27,773 nucleotides of DNA, from the NCBI GenBank assembly GCA_905215755.1, contig CAJMRE010000028.1, positions 1 to 27,773 on the forward strand, given 5' to 3'. This document shows, piece after piece, positions 1-7,755 of the stretch. Source of the DNA: an uncultured bacterium (GTDB taxonomy: Bacteria > Actinomycetota > Coriobacteriia > Coriobacteriales > Coriobacteriaceae). The position numbers were made by a program, and so were the translations under genes. Numbering within the stretch: position 1 is the stretch's first letter; every line of letters begins with the position of its first letter. Under the pieces are notes generated by a model, which saw only the letters and a program-made list of their open reading frames with translations, had not been told where the DNA came from and ran no database searches.

Positions 1-291
1 AAGTTCAAGGACGACTGGGGCGACATCGGCTTTGTCGTCAACATCACCAACAAGAGCGACAAGGACCTGACCTTCTACGCTCCCAGCGGTAAGACCAACG
101 TCAACGGCACCATGAAGGAACCCTGGTTCTCGGCTCACCTGATGCCCGGCACCAACGCCACCGAGGAATTCACGTTCTCGAGCGGCGAGCTCGATAGCCT
201 CGACGACCTGGTCAACACGACCATTGGCATCGACGCCTACCTGACCGATTCCTACGAGGACGTCGCCTCCTACAGCGCAACCATCGCGTAA
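1..291 (+). CDS. C-terminal end of a secreted or lipoprotein-type protein of unknown function (5' end outside window)
   Basis: Frame 1 is open from the first base to a TAA at 289-291, giving 96 residues with no start in view. The sequence has alternating hydrophobic and polar residues (FVVNITNKSDKDL near the front) and a Trp-Phe pair, then ends in SYSATIA. This resembles the beta-sandwich (DUF4352/DUF5067-like) C-terminal domains of actinobacterial lipoproteins, but family assignment is by appearance only. It is followed by a strong plus-strand terminator, which supports it as a real gene end. Function unknown. Confidence 0.7.
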   Translation, partial: KFKDDWGDIGFVVNITNKSDKDLTFYAPSGKTNVNGTMKEPWFSAHLMPGTNATEEFTFSSGELDSLDDLVNTTIGIDAYLTDSYEDVASYSATIA

Positions 292-339
292 CGGCATGTA
301 ACATCAGCCGCGGATTGGCGGACACATCCGCGCACACCA

Positions 340-380
340 GACGGGGCCGCAGGAGTTAATCCTGCGGCCCCGTCGCTTTT
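340..380 (+). terminator. Rho-independent terminator of the first gene
   Basis: Perfect 15-bp arms (340-354 and 360-374) around the loop GTTAA, followed by GCTTTT on the plus strand. It lies 48 bases after the stop codon of the partial gene. There is no T tract on the opposite side, so it serves mainly the plus strand, although the stem also faces the end of the minus-strand response regulator. Confidence 0.9.
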
Positions 381-400
381 ATGCCGATGCGTACCGAGCG

Positions 401-1021
401 TTAGCGCTCCATGTTGGGAACAATGCTGCCCTCCGTTACCGCGTGCACGGCCAGGCGCATGATGTTGTCGTAGCCGGTCTTGTTGAGAATCTCCGAGATG
501 CGGCGCTTGATGGTGCCCTCGCTCATAAACAACTCGGCCGCGATCTCGCGACGGCTCTTGCCTTCGCAGGCAAGGCGCAAAATCGACAACTCAACGTCGT
601 CGAGCGCCGCCGTGCCCGAAAAGATGCTTTCGGGCGGCTTGGGAAACGTGCAATAGCCCGCCAGCGTGGAGCGCATCACGGCAAAGAGCTCATCGATGCC
701 GACGTTCTTGTACACAAAGCTGTCGACGCCTGCCTCGCGCGCCTGATCCACAAACGTAATCTCGGGCATGCCCGTCATGATAATGACGCGGCACTCGGGC
801 AGCTGCTCTTTGATGCGCGCCGCCGCCACGATGCCGTTGGAATCGTGCTCGGTGCACACGTCCATCAAAATCATGTCCGGATGCTCCTTGAGCGCGACGT
901 CCAAGGCATCTGAGGCATCGGCGATGGCGGCAACAACGGTCATGTCGGGCTGGTCCCCAACGGAGCGCGCGAGGCTCTCGCGCAGAATGGCCTGGTCTTC
1001 GACGATAAGGATACGAATCAT
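401..1021 (-). CDS. LuxR/NarL-type response regulator
   Basis: The protein is 206 aa. An N-terminal receiver domain (about 1-120) has the acidic pair E8/D9, phospho-acceptor D54 in LMDV, T83 and K105. A C-terminal LuxR helix-turn-helix (about 140-200) contains EGKSRREIAAELFMSEGTIKRR. The start is MIRILIV at 1021, preceded by AAAGGAGA; a longer upstream reading frame runs through the kinase gene and is rejected. Its ATG overlaps the kinase stop codon (ATGA), so the two are translationally coupled. It should be phosphorylated by the adjacent histidine kinase and regulate transcription; the target is unknown. Confidence 0.95.
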   Translation of the reverse strand: MIRILIVEDQAILRESLARSVGDQPDMTVVAAIADASDALDVALKEHPDMILMDVCTEHDSNGIVAAARIKEQLPECRVIIMTGMPEITFVDQAREAGVDSFVYKNVGIDELFAVMRSTLAGYCTFPKPPESIFSGTAALDDVELSILRLACEGKSRREIAAELFMSEGTIKRRISEILNKTGYDNIMRLAVHAVTEGSIVPNMER

Positions 1022-2514
1022 GAGCTTCTCCTTTGGACCGTTGCGTTGGAGTTCAGCGGAATGGACACCGCAAGCGTAAAGGGCGGGGCGGCATGGACCT
1101 CCAGGCTGCCGCCCAGATTTTGCGCGACATGCCTCATACCAGGAATACCCGTTCCCTCGCGATACGATACGGGAGCAGGCGCGCCGTCGTTTGATACCGT
1201 CATGTGGGCAATGGCACCGCCATCCGACCCCTCCTGCCACAGGCGCACTTGGACTTGGTGAGCCTGCGCATGCTTGGTGGCATTGGTCGACGCCTCGCGG
1301 ATAATCTGCAAAAAGGCGGCAGCGACGTGTGCATCGTCCGGAAGCGATCCATCCACATCGATCTGCACGCTCACCAGGCCAAAGGCATGAACGATATCGC
1401 CGAGCTGCTCCGCCGGCTCGCTGTCGCCACCGCTACGCAGGTCGGCGGCAATCGAGCGCAGCAGCGGGTCAATCTGCTCGAGCGACTCGTCATCCAGACG
1501 CCCCTCCTCCAAGTATCGATGGAGAATGGACAGGCGCTGCCCGATCACGTCGTGTACGCGGGCGCGCATACGCAGGTAGGCCGCATTGTCGGCAACCTTT
1601 TTGACTTCTTCGATCTGGGCCTGGAGCTCTTGGCCCGCAAGCTCGAGCAGGTGGTTGGCCTGCGCCAGACGGTCGTGGGCATGTGCGTACTCCGTCACGT
1701 CCAAGCCGATAATGCGCTCAAAGGGGCGGCCCGAAACCATAACCTCATCGCACGCGAACAGACGAATCTCGGAGGGGGAAACCTCGACCACCGCACGTGC
1801 CTCCCCAAAGCGGTCCAGGTCGATTCGAACGCGGTTTTTGCTGCTCTCGGGCATCTGCGCACTGAGTTTTCGAAGACCGCCCCACGTATCGCTCATGTCG
1901 TGCAGGTCGGTGGGCATGTGAAGCTCCACAAGGTTCCTGCGCATGCAGCGGTTCATGAGCAGCGGGCGGCCCTTCGAATCCAGATACAGAATGCCGACGG
2001 GGATCACGTTAATAGTCTCGATCGTCGAAAACGCCGTGATGTCCTCCTGGCGGTTGCGCACGTCCATCAAAAGCGCCGCGACGGAGCGGAACAGGAAGAA
2101 CGCGCCCTCCGCGATAAGGACTGCGGGCCACGCCGAACCCATGACGTAAACAACCGGCGGCGTCGCGGCGGCAACAAGCAGCAGCTCAACCATCATGACG
2201 GGACGACGATAATGCACCATAAGGACTACGCCATAGGCGGCAATCGCGGCGTTGAGCCATAGCAGCGCGCCCGCCGCCTCGGCGACGACATAGAGCGGCG
2301 CCACCAGATACGACCCGCTCGACGCGAACAAGATGACGGCCGAGATAATCAAGTGCAGCACAAGGCTCGACTCATAGACGCAAATCACTTTGCGGTTGTA
2401 AGACGAACGACGCGATGCGATGAGCGGAACATGGATGGTCTGCAGGCATGCCACCAAGGCAAAGAGCACATCGAGCGCAACGATCTGGGGAAGGATAAGC
2501 GGCATCTGCATCAT
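1018..2514 (-). CDS. Membrane sensor histidine kinase (NarL/LiaS-like, HisKA_3-type)
   Basis: About 498 aa. The first ~150 residues hold five or so hydrophobic segments, followed by a PAS-like region (about 165-275, ending GLDVTEYAHA) and a helical linker. The phospho-acceptor helix contains RVHDVIGQRLS (His near residue 321). The ATPase domain shows the N box REASTNATKHAQA and the G box GTGIPGMRHVAQNLGG. The start region reads GTG-ATG-ATG at 2517-2509; 2514 is chosen because it gives a TGATG junction with the preceding gene, and the second ATG (2511) fits the GGGTGAG sequence slightly better. It is coupled to the response regulator by a 4-base overlap and is intact, unlike the upstream sensor-like gene. 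Confidence 0.93.
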   Translation of the reverse strand: MMQMPLILPQIVALDVLFALVACLQTIHVPLIASRRSSYNRKVICVYESSLVLHLIISAVILFASSGSYLVAPLYVVAEAAGALLWLNAAIAAYGVVLMVHYRRPVMMVELLLVAAATPPVVYVMGSAWPAVLIAEGAFFLFRSVAALLMDVRNRQEDITAFSTIETINVIPVGILYLDSKGRPLLMNRCMRRNLVELHMPTDLHDMSDTWGGLRKLSAQMPESSKNRVRIDLDRFGEARAVVEVSPSEIRLFACDEVMVSGRPFERIIGLDVTEYAHAHDRLAQANHLLELAGQELQAQIEEVKKVADNAAYLRMRARVHDVIGQRLSILHRYLEEGRLDDESLEQIDPLLRSIAADLRSGGDSEPAEQLGDIVHAFGLVSVQIDVDGSLPDDAHVAAAFLQIIREASTNATKHAQAHQVQVRLWQEGSDGGAIAHMTVSNDGAPAPVSYREGTGIPGMRHVAQNLGGSLEVHAAPPFTLAVSIPLNSNATVQRRSS

Positions 2515-3131
2515 CACTCACCCGCCCGCGGCATCAGCACGATCATACGCAGCTGACCGGCCTCGCCCTCAAGACGATACGCCACGTTACGCCCCTGCAG
2601 TGCAACCTCGAGCTCGTGCGCGGCGGGCGTCTGCGACAAGTCTTCCTCGTCGTTGGAAAAGAGTGTGGCACGCAGCTCCACGCTGCACGAATCGTGTTCG
2701 CTCAGATGGTACATGAGTGCCGGATGATCGGTGGTGTAGGCGAAAAACGCAAAGTCATACACGCAGTCGTACAGCGCGCTTACCGTACCGGCATGCATCG
2801 GACGCTGTATGGCGATGATCGAAGCGCAGTCGACATCGATGGTGCGCAAGTCACTTGCCAGCTCGTTGGCAATGAGTTGGATGCGATCGCGGTCAAATCC
2901 GCTTTCCCCATGCTGCGCCAACGTGAGCGAGCCCTTGCGTTTGCAATAGGCGACGAGCATCTTGGCACATTGCAGCATGCGATAGCGCTCATGCGAGGAT
3001 GCCTCATCGGTTAACGGCGGCAGCGAGCCCAGCAGCCCATACATCTCATCGAGCGCGCGGGCAAGCGCCTGGTCGACATCTTTGACCAGCAAGGCCTCGG
3101 CCTCCTGGTCGGCAAGATGCGTCTTAAGATC
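2514..3131 (-). pseudogene. C-terminal part of the broken 7TM sensor gene, downstream of an in-frame TAA
   Basis: This continues, in the same frame and with no frameshift, the gene that stops at 3132-3134. The thirteen codons after the stop read DLKTHLADQEAEA and run into LVKDVDQALARALDEMYG. About 205 residues remain up to the TGA at 2514. A dimerisation-like helix is followed by a domain with the outline of a degenerate HATPase region (MYHLSEHDSCSVELRATLFSNDEED), but no phospho-accepting His motif, N box or G box is recognisable. A TTG at 3092 could restart translation, but no ribosome binding site is apparent. It may be translated only by readthrough or not at all. Confidence 0.75.
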
Positions 3132-4397
3132 TTAGTCGGCCGTAAGTAGCTCGTTTTGGCGCTGCAATTCCATGCGCCGGTACGCCAGCTCGCGATTGAG
3201 CTCGTTGAGCTCCGATACGTCTTGGGCGAGCAATGCCGATCCGCCTAGCAGTGGGAAGGCGCGGTACATCACATCGGGATCGGACGCCACGGTAAAGGCG
3301 TTGGCATGCCCGTGCTCCTGAGCGCGCAGCTCTTCGCGCACACCCGCCGGAATCGGCTTTGATACCGGCGTGGCATAGACTTCCTGCAGGTCGCGCGTTA
3401 TAACTTTAAGATCGAGCGGCAGGGTGTCGAAAATGTTGGCAATGCCGTGGTACGACGGAATGACGCCGCAATCGAGGCAAATCTCGAGCGTCACCACGCA
3501 CAGCACGCAATAGACGAGCGAAAAGTTGAGCTTCCATGCCCAAGGCACGCGCAGGGCGTACGAAATGGCAAAGAACGCGCCGCCCAGCAGCACGAGTGCC
3601 GCCGTGCCCGAAAAACGTTGGATACGGAAGGACGATGACCGACCCACCAAAATGAAAAAGGCGACAAAGTTAAAGGCCGTCCATATCAGAACGGCAAAAT
3701 AGCCCCAGCCGTACGTGTAATCGTTACTCCAGGTTTCACTCGAGCGATCGAAATGAAAGACCTGTTGGTGAAAATCGTTGGTAAGCACAAACCCAATGAG
3801 CAGGATGGCCGCGATCCACAGGGCTGTGCGGTAGCGGCGACCCGCACGATGTTGCTCCAACCCTGCAAGGCGCAGGCCGCACAGCTGGTAGAGGAGCGGA
3901 ATGAGCGTCATGGGCACGTAGTACAGGTACCACAGCACGGTGGCATAGAACGGCGTGAACGACTTGTACTTGAGGATGACCTCGATCATCCACAAGGCGC
4001 TGATGGTGGCAACGGCAACGAGGCGCCGGCGCAAGACGTAATCCAGACAGCGCAGATAGACCAGCACACCCCAGATTGAGAACGCGACGGCAGCGAGGAG
4101 CAGCGGAATCGAGCTCGAATGGATAAGCCCGTCCACGACTTCTTTGGACACCTCGTTATAGATGGGCACGGTGTTGGAGAGCTTGGGATCGGAAGCGAAT
4201 GACGCCGGCAAGACCGCCAAAAGCAGAAGAAATAGTGCGGTTATGACGCCGGCAATGACGAAGGCGCGACGACGGTACACCAGGTGCGTTATGCCAACGA
4301 GGAATCGCGGCATGGCGAAGAGCCTGCCGCCCCTGGGATCCGCTACCGGCGCGGATCGGGCGGCCGCATGGCCGATATGTCGCTCGCGGGTACCCAT
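3132..4397 (-). CDS. 7TM sensor protein (histidine-kinase N-terminal 7TM type), truncated by an in-frame TAA
   Basis: 421 aa from MGTRERH. Eight or so hydrophobic segments start at about residue 30. The signature LTNDFHQQVFHFD matches the N-terminal 7TM sensor region of bacterial histidine kinases (PF16927 type). A short PAS-like region and a coiled coil (ELNELNRELAYRRMELQRQNELL) follow, then the frame ends at TAA 3132-3134 in mid-helix. The frame remains open afterwards to 2514, so a ~627-residue protein has been cut. An upstream start at 4484 would lie in the GH1 terminator and is rejected; M at 4313 (MPRFLVG) is an alternative. As it stands this is a membrane sensor with no output domain. 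It heads the operon with the kinase and response regulator. Confidence 0.75.
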   Translation of the reverse strand: MGTRERHIGHAAARSAPVADPRGGRLFAMPRFLVGITHLVYRRRAFVIAGVITALFLLLLAVLPASFASDPKLSNTVPIYNEVSKEVVDGLIHSSSIPLLLAAVAFSIWGVLVYLRCLDYVLRRRLVAVATISALWMIEVILKYKSFTPFYATVLWYLYYVPMTLIPLLYQLCGLRLAGLEQHRAGRRYRTALWIAAILLIGFVLTNDFHQQVFHFDRSSETWSNDYTYGWGYFAVLIWTAFNFVAFFILVGRSSSFRIQRFSGTAALVLLGGAFFAISYALRVPWAWKLNFSLVYCVLCVVTLEICLDCGVIPSYHGIANIFDTLPLDLKVITRDLQEVYATPVSKPIPAGVREELRAQEHGHANAFTVASDPDVMYRAFPLLGGSALLAQDVSELNELNRELAYRRMELQRQNELLTAD

Positions 4398-4464
4398 AGT
4401 GCTTTTAGTGTACCGACAGGCGGGCTCAAAAAACGGGCCGCATGTCCCAAAATCCGCGGACGGC

Positions 4465-4499
4465 AAAACGCCCGGCAAGCACAAACTGCTCGCCGGGCG
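4465..4499 (-). terminator. Rho-independent terminator of the GH1 gene
   Basis: On the minus strand CGCCCGGC (4499-4492) pairs with GCCGGGCG (4476-4469). An inner AGC/GCT pair sits beyond a single mismatch, and TTTT follows at 4468-4465. It lies about 40 bases beyond the GH1 stop and separates that gene from the sensor operon. Confidence 0.85.
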
Positions 4500-4541
4500 C
4501 TTTGACTAGGAAGCTATGCAGTTGGGGGGGGCTCGGTGCCC

Positions 4542-5972
4542 TTAGGACAGGTCCTCGCCATTCGAAGCAATGACGCGCTTGTACCAGTCGAAGCTCTTCT
4601 TCTTGGAGCGCTTGAGGGTACCGTTGCCGGCGTCGTCGCGGTCGACGTAGATGAAGCCGTAGCGCTTGGACATCTCGCCCGTGCCGGCCGAGACCAGGTC
4701 GATCGGACCCCAGGTGGTGTAACCCAGCAGGTCGACACCGTCCTCGGTCACCGCGTCGCGCATCGCGGCGATGTGCTGGCGCAGGTAATCGATGCGGTAA
4801 TCGTCGTTGATGGAGCCGTCCTCCTCAACAACGTCCTTGGCGCCCAGACCGTTCTCGACCACGAACAGCGGCTTCTGATAGCGGTCGTACAGGTCGTTGA
4901 GGGTAATGCGGAAGCCTAGCGGATCGATGGCCCAGCCCCACTGGCTCTGCTGCAGGTAGGGGTTCTTGGCACCGGCGAAGGCGTTGCCCTGGGTCTTCTC
5001 GACATCGGGATTATCGGCACCGGCGGAGCAGCGAGTGGAGTAGTAGCTAAAGCTGATGAAGTCGACGGTGTTGTCGGCCAGGATCTCGCGGTCCTCGTCG
5101 GTCATGCCCACATCGATACCCAGACGCTCGAGCTTCTTGACGGCATAGGCCGGGTAATAGCCGCGGCTCTGGACGTCGACGAAGAAGTAGTTGTCCTGGT
5201 TGTCGAGCTGGGCCTGGCGCACATCGCCCGGGCGGCAGCTGTAGGGATAGTAGCTGCCCGCGGCGAGCATGCAGCCGATCTTGACCTCGGGGTCGATCTC
5301 GTGGGCGATCTTGGTAGCCCAAGCGCTGGCGACGAGCTCGTTGTGGGCGGCCAGGTACTCGACAGCCTCCTTGTTCTCGCCCTCCTCAAAGACCAGACCC
5401 GCGCCCATAAACGGCAGGTGCAGGATCATATTGATCTCGTTAAAGGTGAGCCAGTACTTCACCAGGCCCTTGTAGCGGGTGAAGATCGTGGTCGCGAGGT
5501 TCTTGTAGAAGTCGATGAGCTTGCGGTTGCGCCAGCCGCCGTATTCCTTGATGAGGTGAATCGGGCAGTCGAAGTGCGTGATGGTCACGAGCGGCTCGAT
5601 GCCGTGCTTCTGGCACTCGCGGAACACGTCCTCGTAGAAGGCCAGGCCGGCCTCGTTGGGCTCGGTCTCATCACCGTTGGGGAAGATACGGGTCCATGCC
5701 AGGCTCATGCGGAAGGTCTTAAAGCCCATCTCGGCAAAGAGGGCGATGTCCTCCTTGTAGTGATGGTAAAAATCGATGCCGGTCTGCGCGGGATAGTAGT
5801 AGCCGTCCTCGAAGTCGAGCATCTTGCGCTGGCCGGAGACCACCGCGAAGCGCTCGGAGCCGTGCGGGGCCACGTCCACGTTGGCCAGGCCGCGGCCGTC
5901 CACGTTGTAGGCGCCCTCGCACTGGTTGGCAGCCGTCGCGCCGCCCCACAGAAAGTCATTACGGAAAGCCAT
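4542..5972 (-). CDS. Glycoside hydrolase family 1, 6-phospho-beta-glucosidase
   Basis: 476 aa, the usual length for GH1. The acid/base Glu is E179 in TFNE and the nucleophile is E373 in VVENGLG. The motif SKRYGFIYVD (S435-K436-Y438) is the phosphate-binding signature that separates 6-phospho-beta-glucosidases and 6-phospho-beta-galactosidases from plain beta-glucosidases. There is no signal peptide, so it acts in the cytoplasm on PTS-imported, phosphorylated beta-glucosides. The start is preceded by AAAGGATC. It is monocistronic with its own terminator, and no PTS gene is adjacent; the nearest PTS (IIA/IIB/IIC at 15594-17578) lies 10 kb away. Substrate range cannot be told from sequence. Confidence 0.93.
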   Translation of the reverse strand: MAFRNDFLWGGATAANQCEGAYNVDGRGLANVDVAPHGSERFAVVSGQRKMLDFEDGYYYPAQTGIDFYHHYKEDIALFAEMGFKTFRMSLAWTRIFPNGDETEPNEAGLAFYEDVFRECQKHGIEPLVTITHFDCPIHLIKEYGGWRNRKLIDFYKNLATTIFTRYKGLVKYWLTFNEINMILHLPFMGAGLVFEEGENKEAVEYLAAHNELVASAWATKIAHEIDPEVKIGCMLAAGSYYPYSCRPGDVRQAQLDNQDNYFFVDVQSRGYYPAYAVKKLERLGIDVGMTDEDREILADNTVDFISFSYYSTRCSAGADNPDVEKTQGNAFAGAKNPYLQQSQWGWAIDPLGFRITLNDLYDRYQKPLFVVENGLGAKDVVEEDGSINDDYRIDYLRQHIAAMRDAVTEDGVDLLGYTTWGPIDLVSAGTGEMSKRYGFIYVDRDDAGNGTLKRSKKKSFDWYKRVIASNGEDLS

Positions 5973-6114
5973 GCATCGATCCTTTCATACGCTGCTTGTC
6001 GTGGTTTCAGTATCCCCCACAAACAGCGCGCCGCTCAACGACAACGGCGCAGGTCGACACTTCTTTTCGCACGCAGGCGCCCAGCAGCCGCCCGAGCCTG
6101 ACACTTTCTGATAC
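5973..6114. promoter_or_regulatory. Upstream region of the GH1 gene; no gene seen
   Basis: Between the GH1 start and the repeat block there is no credible reading frame. A short inverted repeat (GCGCCG 6028-6033 and CGGCGC 6045-6050) could form a 5' leader hairpin on the minus strand. No clear antiterminator target or convincing promoter was identified, so this stretch is only presumed to hold the GH1 promoter. Confidence 0.35.
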
Positions 6115-6331
6115 CCAACCACCAAAAAGAGGACAGGCACCTTTGTGGTGGTTTGGACCCGAGAGATAGTCCGCTCCGCCGGTTTGTCTCAATCTGTAAC
6201 AGTTAGACCGTTAAAACCGAGCCTGGTGTTACAGATCGAGATTTTCGGGCAGCCCCCTGCAGTTTGTCTCGTTCTGTAACAGGAAGAGACGATTTAGCCT
6301 GCTAGATGTTACAGATCGAGACAGAAGGTCC
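6115..6331 (+). repeat. Composite palindromic repeat, upstream copy
   Basis: Three inverted repeats in series. First is an imperfect one around GGACAGGCACC (6115-6156). Unit A follows: TCTCAATCTGTAACA 6187-6201 and TGTTACAGATCGAGA 6227-6241, with a 25-base spacer. Unit B is GTCTCGTTCTGTAACA 6266-6281 and TGTTACAGATCGAGAC 6307-6322, again with a 25-base spacer. A closely similar block in the same order and orientation lies after the ATPase gene at 7562-7755; this copy has about 20 extra bases after the first palindrome. Confidence 0.9.
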
Positions 6332-6395
6332 CGGTCTTCGTTGATGTCGAGGTTCTTTTCGATGAGCCCCCCCCCGAAGCCGCCCTCGACCAGTA
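6332..6395 (-). pseudogene. Decayed 3'-end fragment of a DUF4867 gene
   Basis: Read on the minus strand this stretch gives EGGFGGGLIEKNLDINED, matching the EGGYVGLVGKNLDITVD end of the intact DUF4867 protein at 7756-8400, including the same position relative to the palindromic repeat. A run of nine C (6367-6375) lies where the two differ by one codon, and the stop codon is lost. Only about 20 codons remain. It is a duplication remnant, not a functional gene. Confidence 0.8.
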
Positions 6396-6449
6396 GTCAA
6401 TTTGACTGAATAGGAAAAAAAGGAAAAAATAGGAAAAAAAGGAAAGGAG
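6395..6449 (+). promoter_or_regulatory. ATPase gene upstream region: 13-bp palindrome, possible -35, and reiterated AGGAAAAAA tract
   Basis: AGTCAATTTGACT (6395-6407) is a perfect palindrome around one central base and contains a -35-like TTGACT. No good -10 follows, only A-rich sequence. From 6412 the sequence AGGAAAAAA is repeated three times with a 9-10-base period, then GGAAAGGAG leads to the ATG at 6454. GGAAAGGAG is the effective ribosome binding site. The repeats supply several further Shine-Dalgarno-like AGGA cores and long A runs. Confidence 0.55.
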
Positions 6450-6453
6450 ACTT

Positions 6454-7560
6454 ATGACTGAAACCATCTTCTCCCCTTCATTTGGAAATCGCCCATCCTA
6501 TCTCGTTGGGCGAGGAAATGTAATTTCAACATTCATCTCCGGCCTTGAACAGGAGCCGGGCAATCGAGACCGCGCCATGCTCATGCTCGGCCAGCGAGGA
6601 AGCGGCAAGACGGTTCTCCTGTGGGAGCTCGCCGATCGCGCTCGCAAGCTTGGCTTCGTCGTCGCCACGCCCACCGTTGCCTCCGAGGACATGCTCGAGC
6701 GCATTGTTGAAAAAATCCAAGAGGCGGGCGAGCCCTATGCCAACAAACGCCATCTCCCTAAACTCACGGGCGGCAGCCTGAGCGTCTTCGGTTTCTCAGC
6801 CGGCCTTGAGTTCACGCGCGATGTGCAGGAAACCAAGAGTTTCCAGTTCAAGCTCACGCAACTGGCGCGCAAACTAACCGAGCAAGGACATGGCATCCTC
6901 ATCCTCATCGATGAGCTTCAGGCTAATTCGCCCGAGATCAGACAACTCGTCACCGCTTATCAAGAACTCGTCGGCGAGAGACTCAACGTCGCACTCGTTA
7001 TGGCGGGCCTTCCGGGAGCGGTCTCGGCGACGCTCAATGACCGCGTGCTGACGTTTCTCAACCGCGCTCGCAAAGTCACACTCGAACCGCTTTCAGTCGG
7101 AGACGTCGACACCTATTACCAGCGGGCTTTCGAAGAACTCGACCTTGATATCCCAAGCGATCTTCGACTAGATGCCGCTCGCGCAACCCAGGGCTCGCCC
7201 TACATGTTGCAGCTCATCGGTTACAACATCGCCAATCGTTGCCAGGCAGGAGAACGCGCAACACGAGAGCTAGTCGACGGAGCCATCGAGGCGTCAAAGG
7301 TCGATTTCGAAAACGATGTGTGCGAGACGACGCTCGCCGCGCTCTCGGACCAAGACGTTGCGTTTCTTGCCGCAATGGCGGATGACGAAGACACCGTGTC
7401 GCGCATTTCTGATGTAGCCGAGCGCATGTCGGTCACACCCGACTACGCACAAAAGTATCGCCGGCGCCTTATCGACGCCGGCGTAATCGAACAGGCCCGC
7501 CGCGGGTACGTGCGCTTCGCTGTTCCTTATATGGCTGACTACCTGCGCAGTCAGCTGTAG
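6454..7560 (+). CDS. Stand-alone AAA-type ATP-binding protein with C-terminal winged-helix region
   Basis: 368 aa. Walker A is GQRGSGKT (46-53), Walker B ILILIDEL (148-155, D153/E154), and a sensor-1-like LVMAGLP lies near 181-187. The C-terminal part (about 280-368) looks like a winged helix (VSRISDVAERMSVTPDYAQKYRRRLIDAGVI). This is the layout of AAA_16/Orc1-like single-protein ATPases common in actinobacteria, whose role is mostly unknown. No toxin, nuclease, transposase or partner gene is adjacent. It is the only plus-strand gene between 292 and 20949, and long near-identical repeats bracket it, which suggests it arrived or was duplicated as a unit. DNA binding or replication/defence roles are speculation. 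Confidence 0.9.
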   Translation: MTETIFSPSFGNRPSYLVGRGNVISTFISGLEQEPGNRDRAMLMLGQRGSGKTVLLWELADRARKLGFVVATPTVASEDMLERIVEKIQEAGEPYANKRHLPKLTGGSLSVFGFSAGLEFTRDVQETKSFQFKLTQLARKLTEQGHGILILIDELQANSPEIRQLVTAYQELVGERLNVALVMAGLPGAVSATLNDRVLTFLNRARKVTLEPLSVGDVDTYYQRAFEELDLDIPSDLRLDAARATQGSPYMLQLIGYNIANRCQAGERATRELVDGAIEASKVDFENDVCETTLAALSDQDVAFLAAMADDEDTVSRISDVAERMSVTPDYAQKYRRRLIDAGVIEQARRGYVRFAVPYMADYLRSQL

Positions 7561-7561
7561 G

Positions 7562-7755
7562 AAAACCACCACGAAGGGGACAGGCACCTTTGTGATGGTT
7601 TTGACCGGTTTGTCTCGATCTGTAACAGTTAGACCGTCAAAACCGAGCCTGGTGTTACAGATTGAGATTTTCGGGCAGCCCCCGTGGTTCGTCTTGATCT
7701 GTAACAGATAGAGACGATTTAGCGCGCCAACTGTTACAGATTGAGACGGAAGACC
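7562..7755 (+). repeat. Composite palindromic repeat, downstream copy
   Basis: The first palindrome has 16-base arms (7562-7577 and 7587-7602, two mismatches) around GGACAGGCA. It starts two bases after the ATPase stop and could act as its terminator. Unit A' is 7613-7627 with 7653-7667 and unit B' is 7691-7706 with 7732-7747, both with 25-base spacers as in the upstream copy. The A/A' spacers differ at one base. The similarity to the upstream copy continues into the DUF4867 coding end. Confidence 0.9.

Noticed and set aside
1204..2262. Long plus-strand open frame opposite the histidine kinase
   Set aside because: Antisense shadow of a GC-rich gene with all kinase motifs on the other strand; composition is His/Arg-rich with no recognisable domain.
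4398..4484. N-terminal extension of the 7TM sensor gene
   Set aside because: Would place the coding start inside the GH1 terminator hairpin; the extra residues are not hydrophobic and unlike the family.
4524..4531. Eight-G run near the GH1 stop as a phase-variation tract
   Set aside because: Lies outside the coding sequence after the stop codon, so slippage would not change the protein.
6187..7747. Repeated GTCTCRATCTGTAACA arms as a CRISPR array
   Set aside because: Only paired inverted units, spacers A and A' are nearly identical between copies, repeats are imperfect palindromes and there are no cas genes.
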